Shown here: positions 6,619 to 14,486 of the stretch, in pieces
How positions within the stretch are numbered: the stretch's first letter is position 1
Layout: every line of letters begins with the position of its first letter
Assembly: GCF_937997405.1 (NCBI RefSeq)
Contig: NZ_CALKTL010000174.1
Coordinates: 1-16,896 of the forward strand
Length of the DNA: 16,896 bases
From: an uncultured Campylobacter sp.
GTDB taxonomy: Bacteria > Campylobacterota > Campylobacteria > Campylobacterales > Campylobacteraceae
Reading direction: 5' to 3'
Program-made: the position numbers and the translations under genes
Notes under the pieces: model-generated
The model's database searches: none
What the model saw: the letters and a program-made list of their open reading frames with translations, nothing else
What the model was told of the DNA's origin: nothing

Positions 6619-8522
6619 GAGTTTTATTTAGTTTTATTACGGTTTGTGCGTTTGCCGCAGGCGGAATTTTTTTGTATTTTTACTCGCAAATCCGCTTGGA
6701 ATCGGACTCGATCATCGATTATCATCCCGAGCTTACGACTAAAATTTATGACCGCAACGGCAATTTGATAGCCAATGTTTTTAATGAACAAAATAGAATT
6801 TACGTAAAATTTGACGAGATTCCAGGCCGCGTGATCGAGGCGCTCGTAGCTATCGAGGATACGGCGTTTTTCGAACACGGCGGTGTGAATGTCGAGGCGA
6901 TTTTTAGGGCGATTATTAAAGACGTCAAAGCGATGAAATTCGTCGAAGGGGCTTCTACGATTACGCAGCAGATCACGCGAAATTTAGTTCTTTCGAGCGA
7001 AAAGAAGCTTGATCGCAAGATCAAAGAAGCAATCCTATCGCTTAAAATAGAAAATGCTCTAAGTAAGGAACAAATTCTAGAGCGTTACTTCAACGAGGTG
7101 TATTTCGGGCACGGATATTACGGCATCCGCACGGCGGCTTTGGGATATTTCAAAAAGGATTTGCAAGATTTAAGCCTTAAAGAGATCGCGATTTTAGTGG
7201 GCTTGCCGAAAGCTCCTAGCAGCTTTGATCCTACTAAGCACCTGGATTTATCGCTTTCGCGCGCCAATAACGTGATTTATAGGATGCATGAGCTCGGCTG
7301 GATAAATAAGACCGAATATGAGCTTGCGATGAACGAACAGCCTACGATTTATAATGAAACGCTCACGCAAAACGCAGCGCCGTATGCCGTAGATGAGATC
7401 ATAAAAGAAGCCGAAAAAATTCTACCGGACGTCCGCACGGGCGGATACCGCATAGATACGAGCCTTGATCTAAAGGCGCAGGCGATGGCGCAAGAGGCAT
7501 TAGTTTTCGGCTACAATGAAATTTTAAAGCGCAACAAAGACGCTAATGCAAGCAACGTAAACGGCGCTATGGTCGTCACGCATCCGCAAAACGGCGAAAT
7601 TTTAGCCTTAGTAGGCGGCGTGGATTACGCGAAATCAAATTTCAATCGCGCTAGCCAATCCCAGCGCCAAACCGGCTCCAGCTTTAAGCCTTTTGTCTAT
7701 CAAATCGCCCTTGATATGGGCTACTCGACGATGACCGAAGTTCCCGATATAGCTAGAGAATTCGACGATGGCAGCGATAAAACGTGGAAGCCGAAAAATT
7801 ACGACAAGACTTACAGCGGCTATATCACGATCAAAGAAGCTTTAACACGCTCGCGTAACCTTGCCTCGATCAATTTGATGCAATCTATCGGCGTTGATCG
7901 CGCGGTAAAAAAGCTGGGCGAGTTCGGCTTTAAAAACGTCCCGCCCGCCCTGTCAGTGGCTATCGGCAGCTACGGAATTTCGCCGCTTGAATACTCCACG
8001 ATGTATTCGATGTTCCCCGGGCTCGGTATCACGGCAAAATCAAAATTTATAGTTTCGATTACCGATAAGGATGGCAAAACTCGCTTTATAGAGCCTGAGC
8101 GCCGTCGCGTGCTGCGCCCTGAACAGGCGTATCTGATGACTACGCTGCTAAAAAATATCGTGCAGCGCGGCACCGGTACTCGCGCGCGCGTGCAAGGCAT
8201 CGACATAGCGGGCAAAACAGGCACCTCAAACGATAGCATAGATGCATGGTTTTGCGGCTTTACGCCGGATTTGCAGATCATAATTTGGTATGGCAACGAC
8301 GATTATAAACCGATGCGAAAGGTCGAGGGCGGCGGTCGTACCGCAGCACCGGTGTTTGCAAAATTTTTAGATACCTATTTAAAAGAATATCCGCAAACCA
8401 AGCGCAACTTCACCGTCCCGGACGGCGTTTTTAGCCGCCAATACAACGGCAAAGACGAGTATTACACTAAAATTTCGCCACTTCCTAAACCTCGCGAAAG
8501 TAGCAGCGACGGATCATTTTAA
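6612..8522 (+). CDS. pbpA: class A penicillin-binding protein 1A (transglycosylase/transpeptidase)
   Basis: Polymerises and cross-links peptidoglycan in the periplasm. One N-terminal membrane anchor (about residues 4-24) is followed by a GT51 glycosyltransferase domain with catalytic E82 in IEDTAFFEHGG and the GASTITQQITRNL motif. The transpeptidase domain has all three penicillin-binding motifs: S356-x-x-K359 in TGSSFKP, S414-R-N416, and K535-T-G-T. At 636 aa it is compact, lacking the OB-type insertion of the longer enterobacterial PBP1a. It overlaps the end of maf by seven bases. The C-terminus is Ser/Pro-rich and probably disordered. Orthologue by position of C. jejuni Cj0508. Confidence 0.96.
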   Translation: MVRVLFSFITVCAFAAGGIFLYFYSQIRLESDSIIDYHPELTTKIYDRNGNLIANVFNEQNRIYVKFDEIPGRVIEALVAIEDTAFFEHGGVNVEAIFRAIIKDVKAMKFVEGASTITQQITRNLVLSSEKKLDRKIKEAILSLKIENALSKEQILERYFNEVYFGHGYYGIRTAALGYFKKDLQDLSLKEIAILVGLPKAPSSFDPTKHLDLSLSRANNVIYRMHELGWINKTEYELAMNEQPTIYNETLTQNAAPYAVDEIIKEAEKILPDVRTGGYRIDTSLDLKAQAMAQEALVFGYNEILKRNKDANASNVNGAMVVTHPQNGEILALVGGVDYAKSNFNRASQSQRQTGSSFKPFVYQIALDMGYSTMTEVPDIAREFDDGSDKTWKPKNYDKTYSGYITIKEALTRSRNLASINLMQSIGVDRAVKKLGEFGFKNVPPALSVAIGSYGISPLEYSTMYSMFPGLGITAKSKFIVSITDKDGKTRFIEPERRRVLRPEQAYLMTTLLKNIVQRGTGTRARVQGIDIAGKTGTSNDSIDAWFCGFTPDLQIIIWYGNDDYKPMRKVEGGGRTAAPVFAKFLDTYLKEYPQTKRNFTVPDGVFSRQYNGKDEYYTKISPLPKPRESSSDGSF

Positions 8523-8563
8523 ATTTAGAGCAAATCCAAATTTTATCCGCAGATTAAAAGCGA

Positions 8564-8569
8564 TAAAAT
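8564..8569 (+). promoter_or_regulatory. possible -10 box for the orphan membrane gene at 8595
   Basis: TAAAAT within GCGATAAAATATATGG lies in the 72-base gap after pbpA and would give a leader of about 19 bases before TTG 8595. The region is AT-rich, so such matches occur easily by chance. Confidence 0.3.
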
Positions 8570-8594
8570 ATATGGTCAATTTTAAGGGTCAAGA

Positions 8595-9245
8595 TTGCAG
8601 GATTTAGAATTTGAAAGTAAAAAGATAAGAATAGAAAATACTCGTGTAAAATTCGGCAAATTTTTTACGAAATTATGTTTTATATATTTTTTATATTCTC
8701 TTAGCGCCTTTATAATTCCTAAAAATATTTTAGATATTTCTCCTGCGTGCTTGAATTTCGTAAATTTTATGAAAAGCTATTTTCCAAATATCGAAATTAT
8801 CGGTAGTATTAGCCCATACACCCAACTTTCTGAATTTTACGTTAGTATTATGTGGATATACGGGATTATTATTTTTGCGGTTTCTAGCTTATATTCATTG
8901 GTTTATTATATTTACTTTTGCAGATATGATGATGATTTTATATTGCTTTCAAAAAAGAAGTGTGAAAACGATTGCCCGTTTTTGTTGCTTCCGTTTATGT
9001 TTGGTCTTGGTATTTTTATGTTTGAGGTTTATTATACCGGATATTTTGCAAGTAGCGGTATCAGCATAAGAACAAGCCATTTTATGCCGGAATTTCAAAG
9101 TAGATTTTCAATTTTTGGATATATCATTTTCTTTCAATCCGGTTTTTCTCTTTCGGGTTCCGTAATATTAATGTCTACATTCGAATTTGTTTACAAAATA
9201 TATTTCTATTTAAGAGGAGTGAAAGATGCAGAGCAAAGTCAATGA
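8595..9245 (+). CDS. orphan polytopic membrane protein, 216 aa
   Basis: No family recognised. TTG 8595 is preceded by AAGGG (8584-8588) at a suitable distance; the first in-frame ATG is only at about codon 59, inside the protein, so TTG is chosen. Four transmembrane helices are predicted at about residues 22-42, 80-108, 128-150 and 170-198, with a charged loop RYDDDFILLSKKKCENDCP between helices 2 and 3 and a Lys/Asp/Glu-rich tail. It is rich in Phe, Ile and Tyr and AT-rich, unlike pbpA and the NO reductase gene on either side. Together with the next gene it forms an inserted cassette. It could be an orphan immunity-type or small transport protein, but nothing in the sequence says which. Confidence 0.7.
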   Translation: MQDLEFESKKIRIENTRVKFGKFFTKLCFIYFLYSLSAFIIPKNILDISPACLNFVNFMKSYFPNIEIIGSISPYTQLSEFYVSIMWIYGIIIFAVSSLYSLVYYIYFCRYDDDFILLSKKKCENDCPFLLLPFMFGLGIFMFEVYYTGYFASSGISIRTSHFMPEFQSRFSIFGYIIFFQSGFSLSGSVILMSTFEFVYKIYFYLRGVKDAEQSQ

Positions 9246-9286
9246 AAAGAGTGGTGTATTGAATTAAAAATTTGGAGTATTATCGT

Positions 9287-9937
9287 ATGGAATTTCAAAG
9301 TTATAAATCGGAAATGCCGCTTTTTATGATCAAAGATTATTGGACTAAAATCAGCACAGAATGTTATTTAATATTAGCTGTATTTTTAGTTATATTTCTA
9401 TTTTTCTGCAGAGGAAGTGCTTGGGCATATCAATTTTTAGGAGCTGTTACTTTTTTAGTGGGAATTTTATTTATTAATAAACATAAATTTTTAAATTTCT
9501 ATTCCGATAGAATAGAATATAATTCTTTATGCAAAAATTATAACGATGTATATTCGGTACATAAAAGTGTAAAGGCTTCTAATTTTGATAAAATCGCTAT
9601 TTATAAATTTTCTGGACTCGTGATTGAAGACGCTTGCAAATACAATGCCAATATAACTAGGTTTAAAAAATTTCTTTTGCTAATTTTATTGTACGCTTTG
9701 CATCCGATAAATCTTCTTTGCTTCGGTGTACTTAAAATTTTAAGAAGAATAGATAGCATAAATTTAAATGTTCTAATTTTATTAGATAGTACTCATAGTA
9801 ATTATTTTGCCATTCCGTTAACTATGTTAAGTGAGCATGAACGAGTAAATTTGAAAAAGTATTTAAAAGACAAACTAAATCTAAATCTTGATAATATTGA
9901 GATCAGGGATAGATTTATAGATATAAATTTTATATAA
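9287..9937 (+). CDS. orphan membrane protein, 216 aa, with a possible PH-like cytoplasmic domain
   Basis: No family recognised. ATG 9287 is preferred because GGAG at 9274-9277 lies nine bases upstream; an in-frame TTG at 9272 has no such site. Two adjacent transmembrane helices (about 26-42 and 46-64) form a hairpin. A soluble stretch of about 60 residues follows (KHKFLNFYSDRIEYNSL and onward), whose strand-rich start resembles bacterial PH-like domains often found after a helix pair. A further hydrophobic segment lies at about 128-150, followed by a second polar part and a C-terminal amphipathic KYLKDKLNLNLDNIEI. It sits 41 bases after the previous orphan gene, on the same strand and equally AT-rich (16 G/C in the 60 bases 9661-9720), so the two are probably cotranscribed and co-inherited. 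Confidence 0.7.
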   Translation: MEFQSYKSEMPLFMIKDYWTKISTECYLILAVFLVIFLFFCRGSAWAYQFLGAVTFLVGILFINKHKFLNFYSDRIEYNSLCKNYNDVYSVHKSVKASNFDKIAIYKFSGLVIEDACKYNANITRFKKFLLLILLYALHPINLLCFGVLKILRRIDSINLNVLILLDSTHSNYFAIPLTMLSEHERVNLKKYLKDKLNLNLDNIEIRDRFIDINFI

Positions 9938-9989
9938 AATTTTCTAAAACCCTTTATTCCAGTATATTTTAATAAATTCCAGCTTAAGC

Positions 9990-10008
9990 AGATAAATTTT
10001 ATCTTTTT
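9990..10008 (+). terminator. likely terminator of the orphan membrane gene pair
   Basis: AGATAAATTTTATCT (9990-10004) is a perfect 15-base palindrome followed by a run of T to 10008. The stem is A/T-rich and short, so it is moderate at best, but it falls just where separation from the nitric oxide reductase promoter is expected. Confidence 0.4.
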
Positions 10009-10009
10009 A

Positions 10010-10023
10010 TTGACGAGCCTCAA
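10010..10023 (+). promoter_or_regulatory. CRP/FNR-family operator upstream of the NO reductase gene
   Basis: TTGACGAGCCTCAA has the form TTGA-N6-TCAA shared by FNR, DNR/NNR and related regulators. Its centre (between 10016 and 10017) lies 41.5 bases upstream of the transcription start implied by the -10 box at 10046-10051, the canonical class II activator position. A regulator of the NssR/DNR type responding to NO or low oxygen would fit the gene product. No regulator gene is in the window. Confidence 0.65.
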
Positions 10024-10045
10024 TGCTTATAGAAATTTAAATGGG

Positions 10046-10051
10046 TAGAAT
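10046..10051 (+). promoter_or_regulatory. -10 box for the NO reductase gene
   Basis: TAGAAT within GGGTAGAATTC matches TATAAT at five of six positions. Transcription would start near 10058, leaving a 24-base leader that contains AAGGAG (10071-10076). No -35 box is evident, which fits a promoter that depends on the activator site just upstream. Confidence 0.55.
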
Positions 10052-10081
10052 TCTCTCCTAATTTCAGTTAAAGGAGTGAAA

Positions 10082-12319
10082 ATGGCAGAATTTAAGAAGC
10101 TCTGGATGACGCTTGTAGCGGTACTCATCGTGGGCTTTAGTTTCTTGGGTTTTTACGGCGGCGAGGTGTATAGGCAGTCTCCGCCGGTGGTAAAATTTAC
10201 CGATGCTAGCGGAGCTGAGCTAATCAGCACCGAGCGCATTTACCGCGGGCAGGAGGCCTGGCAGAGCATCGGCGGCATGCAGGTGGGCTCGATCTGGGGT
10301 CACGGAGCGTATCAAGCGCCTGATTGGAGCGCAGATTGGCTGCATAAGGAGCTGGTTGCGTTTATGGATATCAAGGCGCAGGAGCGCTTCGGAGCGAAAT
10401 TTGACGCTTTAAGCGATGAGCAGAAGGCGCAGATTAAGGCGCTTACCAAGGCCGAGTACCGCACCAACACCGTAAAAGACGGCACCGTCAAGCTAAGCGA
10501 TGATCGCTTGAAGGCTATGGCGGTCGTAAAAGACGAGTACATGGGCGTTTTCGGAAACGATCCGCGCTTTAAAAAGCTTCGCGAGGATTACGCGATGAAG
10601 GAAAACACGCTCGCAAACGAGCAACACCGCGCCGAGCTCGTGGATTTCATCTTTTGGACTGCGTGGGCGGTTTCTACGGATCGTCCGAGCGGAGAGGCGA
10701 CCTATACCAATAACTGGCCGCACGAGCCGCTGATAGACAACGTCCCTACCACGGAAAACGTCGTTTGGACGATCGCAAGCCTCGTTATTTTGCTTACCGG
10801 CATCGGTCTTCTGGTGTGGTTTGGAAATTTCTACGGCAAAAAGGACGAGGATTTCGAGGCTCCTGCGAAGCTTAGCGCCGATCCGATCGCCGCTTTAGCG
10901 CTTACTCCGTCGCAAAAGGCGCTTGGTAAATATCTTTTCGTAGCGGTTGCGCTGTTTGCATTTCAGGCCTTCATCGGCGGCTTTGTTGCGCACTATACGA
11001 TCGAGGGTCAGTCCTTTTTTGGGCTTGATATTTCGCAGTATATCCCTTATTCGCTAGCGCGCACCTGGCACGTGCAGGCATCCATTTTCTGGATCGCTAC
11101 GGGCTTTTTGGCGGCGGGATTGTTTCTAGCGCCGATCATCAACGGCGGCAAGGATCCGAAATTTCAAAAGCTCGGCGTGGATGTGCTTTTCTACGCGCTT
11201 CTTTTCTTGGTCGTCGGCAGCTTCGCGGGCGAATACATGGCGATTGCGGGCAAGATGGATCCAAGCAGCAGCTTCTGGATCGGGCATCAAGGATATGAGT
11301 ATTTAGACCTCGGTAGAATTTGGCAGCTGATACTGTTCGTGGGCCTTGTGATCTGGATGGTACTCGTGCTTCGCGGCTTTATCGCAGGCTTTAGAGCCGA
11401 GGGCGATAAGAATTTATTAGCGATCTTCACCGCTTCGGTCATCGCCGTGGGGCTTTTTTACGGCGCGGGACTATTTTACGGGCAGCGCTCGCCGATCCCT
11501 GTAATGGAGTATTGGCGCTGGTGGGTCGTGCACCTTTGGGTCGAGGGATTTTTTGAGGTTTTCGCGACTGCGTCTTTGGCGTTCGTGTTCGCGTCCTTGG
11601 GCTTAGTAAGCAAGAAATTTGCCACCTACACCTCGATTGCTAGCGCGTCGATTTTCCTAATCGGCGGAATTCCGGGTACCTTCCACCACCTCTATTTTGC
11701 GGGTACTACTACGCCGATAATGGCTGTGGGCGCGAGCTTCTCGGCGCTTGAGGTCGTGCCTTTGGTGCTTTTGGGCTCGGAAGCGTTTCACTATTACAAA
11801 CTTCAATTTGCGCAGGATTGGGCTAAGCGTCTAAAATGGCCGCTTTACTGCTTTATCGCCGTGGCGTTTTGGAATATGCTGGGTGCGGGCGTTTTCGGCT
11901 TTTTAATTAATCCGCCGCTTGCGCTATTTTACATCCAGGGCTTAAACACCACTGCAGTGCACGCTCATACGGCGCTATTTGGCGTATACGGCTTTTTGGC
12001 GCTCGGCTTCGTGTGGCTCGTGGCGCTGTATATTTACAAAGACAAAAACTTTGATGATACGCTGATGAAGATCGGCTTTTGGGCGCTAAATGCGGGTCTG
12101 CTTCTAATGGTGCTAATCTCGCTTCTGCCGGTTGGAATTTTGCAGGCGTTTGCGGCGATCGACGTGGGTATGTGGTACGCAAGAAGTGCGGAATTCTTGC
12201 AAAAAGATAGCCTCTATGGGCTCCGCTGGGCGCGCATCATCGGCGATACGATCTTTTTAGTAGGAAGTGTATGCTTCTTGCTTCAAATCGTGCGAATGAT
12301 ATTCTCACGCGCTAAATAG
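10082..12319 (+). CDS. norB: quinol-dependent nitric oxide reductase (qNOR)
   Basis: Reduces 2 NO to N2O with electrons from quinol at the inner membrane; also called NorZ in epsilonproteobacteria. ATG 10082 is chosen because AAGGAG (10071-10076) lies five bases upstream; an in-frame GTG at 10076 overlaps that site. At 745 aa it has the single-chain qNOR layout: an N-terminal helix, a periplasmic cytochrome c-like domain with no CxxCH and therefore no haem c (about 35-220), then a 12-helix haem-copper-oxidase-like core. Haem and FeB ligands are in place: H330 in TWHVQAS, H484 and E488 in WWVVHLWVEGFFEVF, H535/H536 in GTFHHLYF, and H627/H629 in HAHTALFGVYG. The glutamates of the NOR FeB site are consistent with E488. 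The gene is monocistronic, between a CRP/FNR-type promoter and a strong terminator. Physiological role (respiration or detoxification) is not decided by sequence. Confidence 0.96.
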   Translation: MAEFKKLWMTLVAVLIVGFSFLGFYGGEVYRQSPPVVKFTDASGAELISTERIYRGQEAWQSIGGMQVGSIWGHGAYQAPDWSADWLHKELVAFMDIKAQERFGAKFDALSDEQKAQIKALTKAEYRTNTVKDGTVKLSDDRLKAMAVVKDEYMGVFGNDPRFKKLREDYAMKENTLANEQHRAELVDFIFWTAWAVSTDRPSGEATYTNNWPHEPLIDNVPTTENVVWTIASLVILLTGIGLLVWFGNFYGKKDEDFEAPAKLSADPIAALALTPSQKALGKYLFVAVALFAFQAFIGGFVAHYTIEGQSFFGLDISQYIPYSLARTWHVQASIFWIATGFLAAGLFLAPIINGGKDPKFQKLGVDVLFYALLFLVVGSFAGEYMAIAGKMDPSSSFWIGHQGYEYLDLGRIWQLILFVGLVIWMVLVLRGFIAGFRAEGDKNLLAIFTASVIAVGLFYGAGLFYGQRSPIPVMEYWRWWVVHLWVEGFFEVFATASLAFVFASLGLVSKKFATYTSIASASIFLIGGIPGTFHHLYFAGTTTPIMAVGASFSALEVVPLVLLGSEAFHYYKLQFAQDWAKRLKWPLYCFIAVAFWNMLGAGVFGFLINPPLALFYIQGLNTTAVHAHTALFGVYGFLALGFVWLVALYIYKDKNFDDTLMKIGFWALNAGLLLMVLISLLPVGILQAFAAIDVGMWYARSAEFLQKDSLYGLRWARIIGDTIFLVGSVCFLLQIVRMIFSRAK

Positions 12320-12348
12320 AGCTTTCGCGGGCTTTTATTACTCGCTTT

Positions 12349-12384
12349 GCCTCGCAGGAATTTTATATTCTTGCGAGGCTTTTT
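12349..12384 (+). terminator. strong intrinsic terminator of the NO reductase gene
   Basis: GCCTCGCAGGAAT and ATTCTTGCGAGGC form a 13-bp stem (one G-U pair) with a five-base loop (TTTAT) and are followed by TTTTT. It starts 30 bases after the qNOR stop codon. Confidence 0.9.
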
Positions 12385-12431
12385 AAATTTTACTCGGCTT
12401 TGCGCGAGCCCTTCGTGCGTGAGCTTATTTT

Positions 12432-12482
12432 CGCGGACGATATCCGCGCGAGCCTTTTGCCGCGGACGATACCCATGCGAGC
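12432..12482 (+). repeat. imperfect direct repeat of 22 bp, two copies
   Basis: CGCGGACGATATCCGCGCGAGC (12432-12453) recurs as a copy with three substitutions at 12461-12482, a period of 29 bases. Each copy is followed by a T-rich stretch (CTTTT, TTTAAA). The first copy also holds a small inverted repeat, GCGGA...TCCGC. Both lie in the 289-base gap between the qNOR and YqeY genes, which holds no convincing ORF. Confidence 0.7.
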
Positions 12483-12566
12483 TTTAAATTTAGCGGCAAA
12501 TCGCGCTAAATCTTTAAAATTTTAAAATTTCATCCTCTTAAATTTACCCGAGCCAAATTTTAAATT

Positions 12567-12575
12567 TGCTACAAT
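12567..12575 (+). promoter_or_regulatory. extended -10 promoter for the yqeY-like gene
   Basis: TGCTACAAT is an extended -10 (TG-n-TACAAT) following an AAATTT-rich stretch. Transcription from about 12582 gives a leader of 27 bases with AAGGAG seven bases before the ATG at 12609. Confidence 0.6.
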
Positions 12576-12608
12576 TACCGCCGAAATTTTAATCTCAAGG
12601 AGTAGAAA

Positions 12609-13052
12609 ATGGGTGTGCGAGAGCAAATTTTAGAAGACATTAAAACGGCAATGAAAAGCGGCGATCATTTCCGCAGAGACAGCCTGCGGATGCTTAACGC
12701 CGCGCTTAAGCAGGTCGAGGTGGACGAGCGCATCAGCCTTAGCGACGAGCGCGTCTTTAGCATACTTCAAAGCGAGATCAAGCGCCGAAACGACTCCGTA
12801 CAGCAGTATCGCGCGGGCGGTCGCGACGATCTGGTGCAAAAAGAGCAGGGCGAGATCGAGATCATCGCGTCTTATCTGCCCGCGCAGCTAAGTGATGCCG
12901 AGCTTGCCGCTGAGGTTGGCTCGCTAATCGCGCAGCTCGGTGCGAGCGACGCAAAGGATATGGGGCGCGTGATGAAAGCCGCCAAAGAAGCGCTTGGCTC
13001 AAGAGTGGACGGCAAGCGGCTGAGCGAGGCGGTCAAAGCGGCACTGAAGTAG
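12609..13052 (+). CDS. yqeY: GatB/YqeY domain protein
   Basis: A 147-aa stand-alone protein matching the YqeY family, which shares its fold with the C-terminal tRNA-binding tail of GatB (amidotransferase subunit). The start VREQILEDIKTAMKSGD, the helix RRDSLRMLNAALKQVEVDER, the EIKRRNDSVQQYRAGGRDDL segment and the C-terminal GRVMKAAKEALGSRVDGKRL are the usual landmarks, in the usual order and at the usual length. Members are thought to bind tRNA or aid amidation of mischarged tRNA, but no catalytic role is proven. The ribosome binding site (AAGGAG) is strong. It appears to be transcribed alone, from its own promoter to a hairpin at 13100. Confidence 0.93.
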   Translation: MGVREQILEDIKTAMKSGDHFRRDSLRMLNAALKQVEVDERISLSDERVFSILQSEIKRRNDSVQQYRAGGRDDLVQKEQGEIEIIASYLPAQLSDAELAAEVGSLIAQLGASDAKDMGRVMKAAKEALGSRVDGKRLSEAVKAALK

Positions 13053-13099
13053 CCTGCGTTTGAGGCTAAATTTCGGCTACAGCTAAATTGTATCGACGT

Positions 13100-13123
13100 A
13101 AAATTTCGCTGCTGAAATTTTTT
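13100..13123 (+). terminator. likely terminator after the yqeY-like gene
   Basis: AAAATTTC and GAAATTTT form an 8-bp stem with a six-base loop (GCTGCT), followed by TT and then G. A further small hairpin, TAGCCT...AGGCTA, overlaps the stop codon (13050-13068). The T tract is short, so termination may be partial. Confidence 0.45.
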
Positions 13124-13180
13124 GAGATAGAGCTTTGGCTGCGGAATTTATACGCTAATTTAAAATTTTAAAGGATCATC

Positions 13181-13798
13181 ATGAAAAAATTTATCGCGGT
13201 TTTACTAGCTGTCCTGCTTGTGGGATGCCAGTGCAAACAAAACGTAGTGCCTGGGGCGAACGAAACGCCCGAAAAGATTACGGCATTTTTCATAAACGAT
13301 GGCAAGGAATACATCGTAGGTGAGAAACTCAGCTATGTCCTAACGAACGGCTCGTCGCTTAAGAATATCTCGGAATTTTACGATGGCGGATACGCCAAAG
13401 GGCTTAAGCGCGAGTTTGTACAGATCGAAGTAACCGATGCTAAAAACGGCGAGGCGCGCGGTACCTTCAGTGCTTTTTTAAACTCTGCCGCAGGAGCAGA
13501 CGTCGCCAAAATCAAAGCTCTAGCGAACCGCATCGAAATCGATGAGAAAAAAGGCGAGATAGAAGTGATTTTCTACTTCGATGCGCGCGTCGTACAGATC
13601 AAAAATCTTAGCGAAATAATGAAGCCAAGCGACAGGCTGCGCTCTCCGATTCCGGCAAACATCGAGGTTAGGCCTGAACGCTGCGAGGGCAACGCCCTAT
13701 TGTATACGATAAGCACCATCGTAGCTGTGCCGATAATAATCGTGGGAACGGTACTGTTTCTGCCCGTGGTGATGATGCAGGAATATAGCCCGCGATAA
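13181..13798 (+). CDS. lipoprotein with an additional C-terminal transmembrane helix, 205 aa
   Basis: Family not recognised. A type II signal peptide is clear: MKKFIAVLLAVLLVGC, lipobox LVGC with the lipidated Cys at residue 16, followed by Gln. AAGGA (13171-13175) supports the ATG. The body (about residues 30-165) is a mixed-charge, probably beta-rich periplasmic domain; one more Cys is near its end (C158). A strongly hydrophobic segment then spans about 172-198 (LLYTISTIVAVPIIIVGTVL) with a short EYSPR tail. A protein anchored by lipid at one end and a helix at the other would stay in the inner membrane, which is unusual for a lipoprotein. The next gene, 52 bases on and on the same strand, is a bitopic membrane protein, so the two may act together; this is inference. 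Confidence 0.8.
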   Translation: MKKFIAVLLAVLLVGCQCKQNVVPGANETPEKITAFFINDGKEYIVGEKLSYVLTNGSSLKNISEFYDGGYAKGLKREFVQIEVTDAKNGEARGTFSAFLNSAAGADVAKIKALANRIEIDEKKGEIEVIFYFDARVVQIKNLSEIMKPSDRLRSPIPANIEVRPERCEGNALLYTISTIVAVPIIIVGTVLFLPVVMMQEYSPR

Positions 13799-13850
13799 TA
13801 AAAGCCGTAAAATTCCGTATCTTGCAGCGAAACTTACAATGTAATGATCG

Positions 13851-14486
13851 ATGAAGCTCGGCGAAATTTGGTATAACTTAGATCGCAAGTTCGATCTATT
13901 TATGATCGCATTTTATTTGGCGGCGATGTGGTACGGATTTCTTTTTAGCTTGAATCCGAAAAGCTTAGACGATCTGAAAATCGCAAATGGAATAATCATG
14001 GATGTCAGAAGCGATGATGGGCGCGAATATATGCAGATTTTTACGGATGAGCGCAAATTTATCAAAGTCTTTTTAAATGGCGATACGGATAACTTAACCT
14101 CTTTTTATAAAAATAAAATTTTGCTCAATGCAGCAATTGTTGAAGCTAATTTTAAGCGCTCAGGAGCGGACGAGTGGCAAGGCGTAAATATCAAGCCTTC
14201 TATCTCGCTAATCGCATACGAATGGCTGGAAGGCAAGCGAGTTAAAGCTTGGTATCAAAGCCGTCCGTTTCCGTTTCAGGGTCGCGGCACGGCGTATCAG
14301 GTTTTATTTTTGGATTATAATGCGAGCGTCGACCCACCGCAGCGCGAGTATCTGATGAAATTCAGATATGACAAATACGCTACGACGGATGATAAATTTA
14401 CAGCTACGATATTTGGAGCTTTGACGCTCATTTTTCTTGCGATTATGGCGGGTAAATTTTATCAAGCATGGCGCCAACTGCAATAA
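13851..14486 (+). CDS. bitopic membrane protein, 211 aa, unknown function
   Basis: Family not recognised. ATG 13851 is the first start after an in-frame stop at 13845; no good ribosome binding site is seen, so it may be coupled to the gene before it. Transmembrane helices lie at about residues 15-34 and 184-203, enclosing about 150 residues that should face the periplasm: a beta-rich stretch (ANGIIMDVRSDDGREYMQIF) and a later aromatic-rich segment (AWYQSRPFPFQGRGTAYQVL). The C-terminal tail is short and basic. The plan of helix, periplasmic domain, helix, short cytoplasmic tail is the same as in the orphan protein at 356-919, although the two share no obvious sequence. Its G+C is intermediate between the core genes and the AT-rich orphans. 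Confidence 0.7.
   Translation: MKLGEIWYNLDRKFDLFMIAFYLAAMWYGFLFSLNPKSLDDLKIANGIIMDVRSDDGREYMQIFTDERKFIKVFLNGDTDNLTSFYKNKILLNAAIVEANFKRSGADEWQGVNIKPSISLIAYEWLEGKRVKAWYQSRPFPFQGRGTAYQVLFLDYNASVDPPQREYLMKFRYDKYATTDDKFTATIFGALTLIFLAIMAGKFYQAWRQLQ

Noticed and set aside
7970..8296. 108-residue minus-strand frame inside pbpA
   Set aside because: Falls on the transpeptidase domain with all motifs in the plus-strand frame; an antisense shadow.
9802..10023. 73-residue minus-strand frame across the end of the orphan gene and the qNOR promoter
   Set aside because: AT-rich chance frame overlapping a better gene, a terminator-like palindrome and the CRP/FNR site.
10024..10033. Alternative -10 box (TATAGA after TGCT) just downstream of the CRP/FNR site
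   Set aside because: It would put the operator centre near -23, inside the promoter. TAGAAT at 10046 is a better match and gives the canonical -41.5 spacing. A repressor arrangement is not fully excluded.
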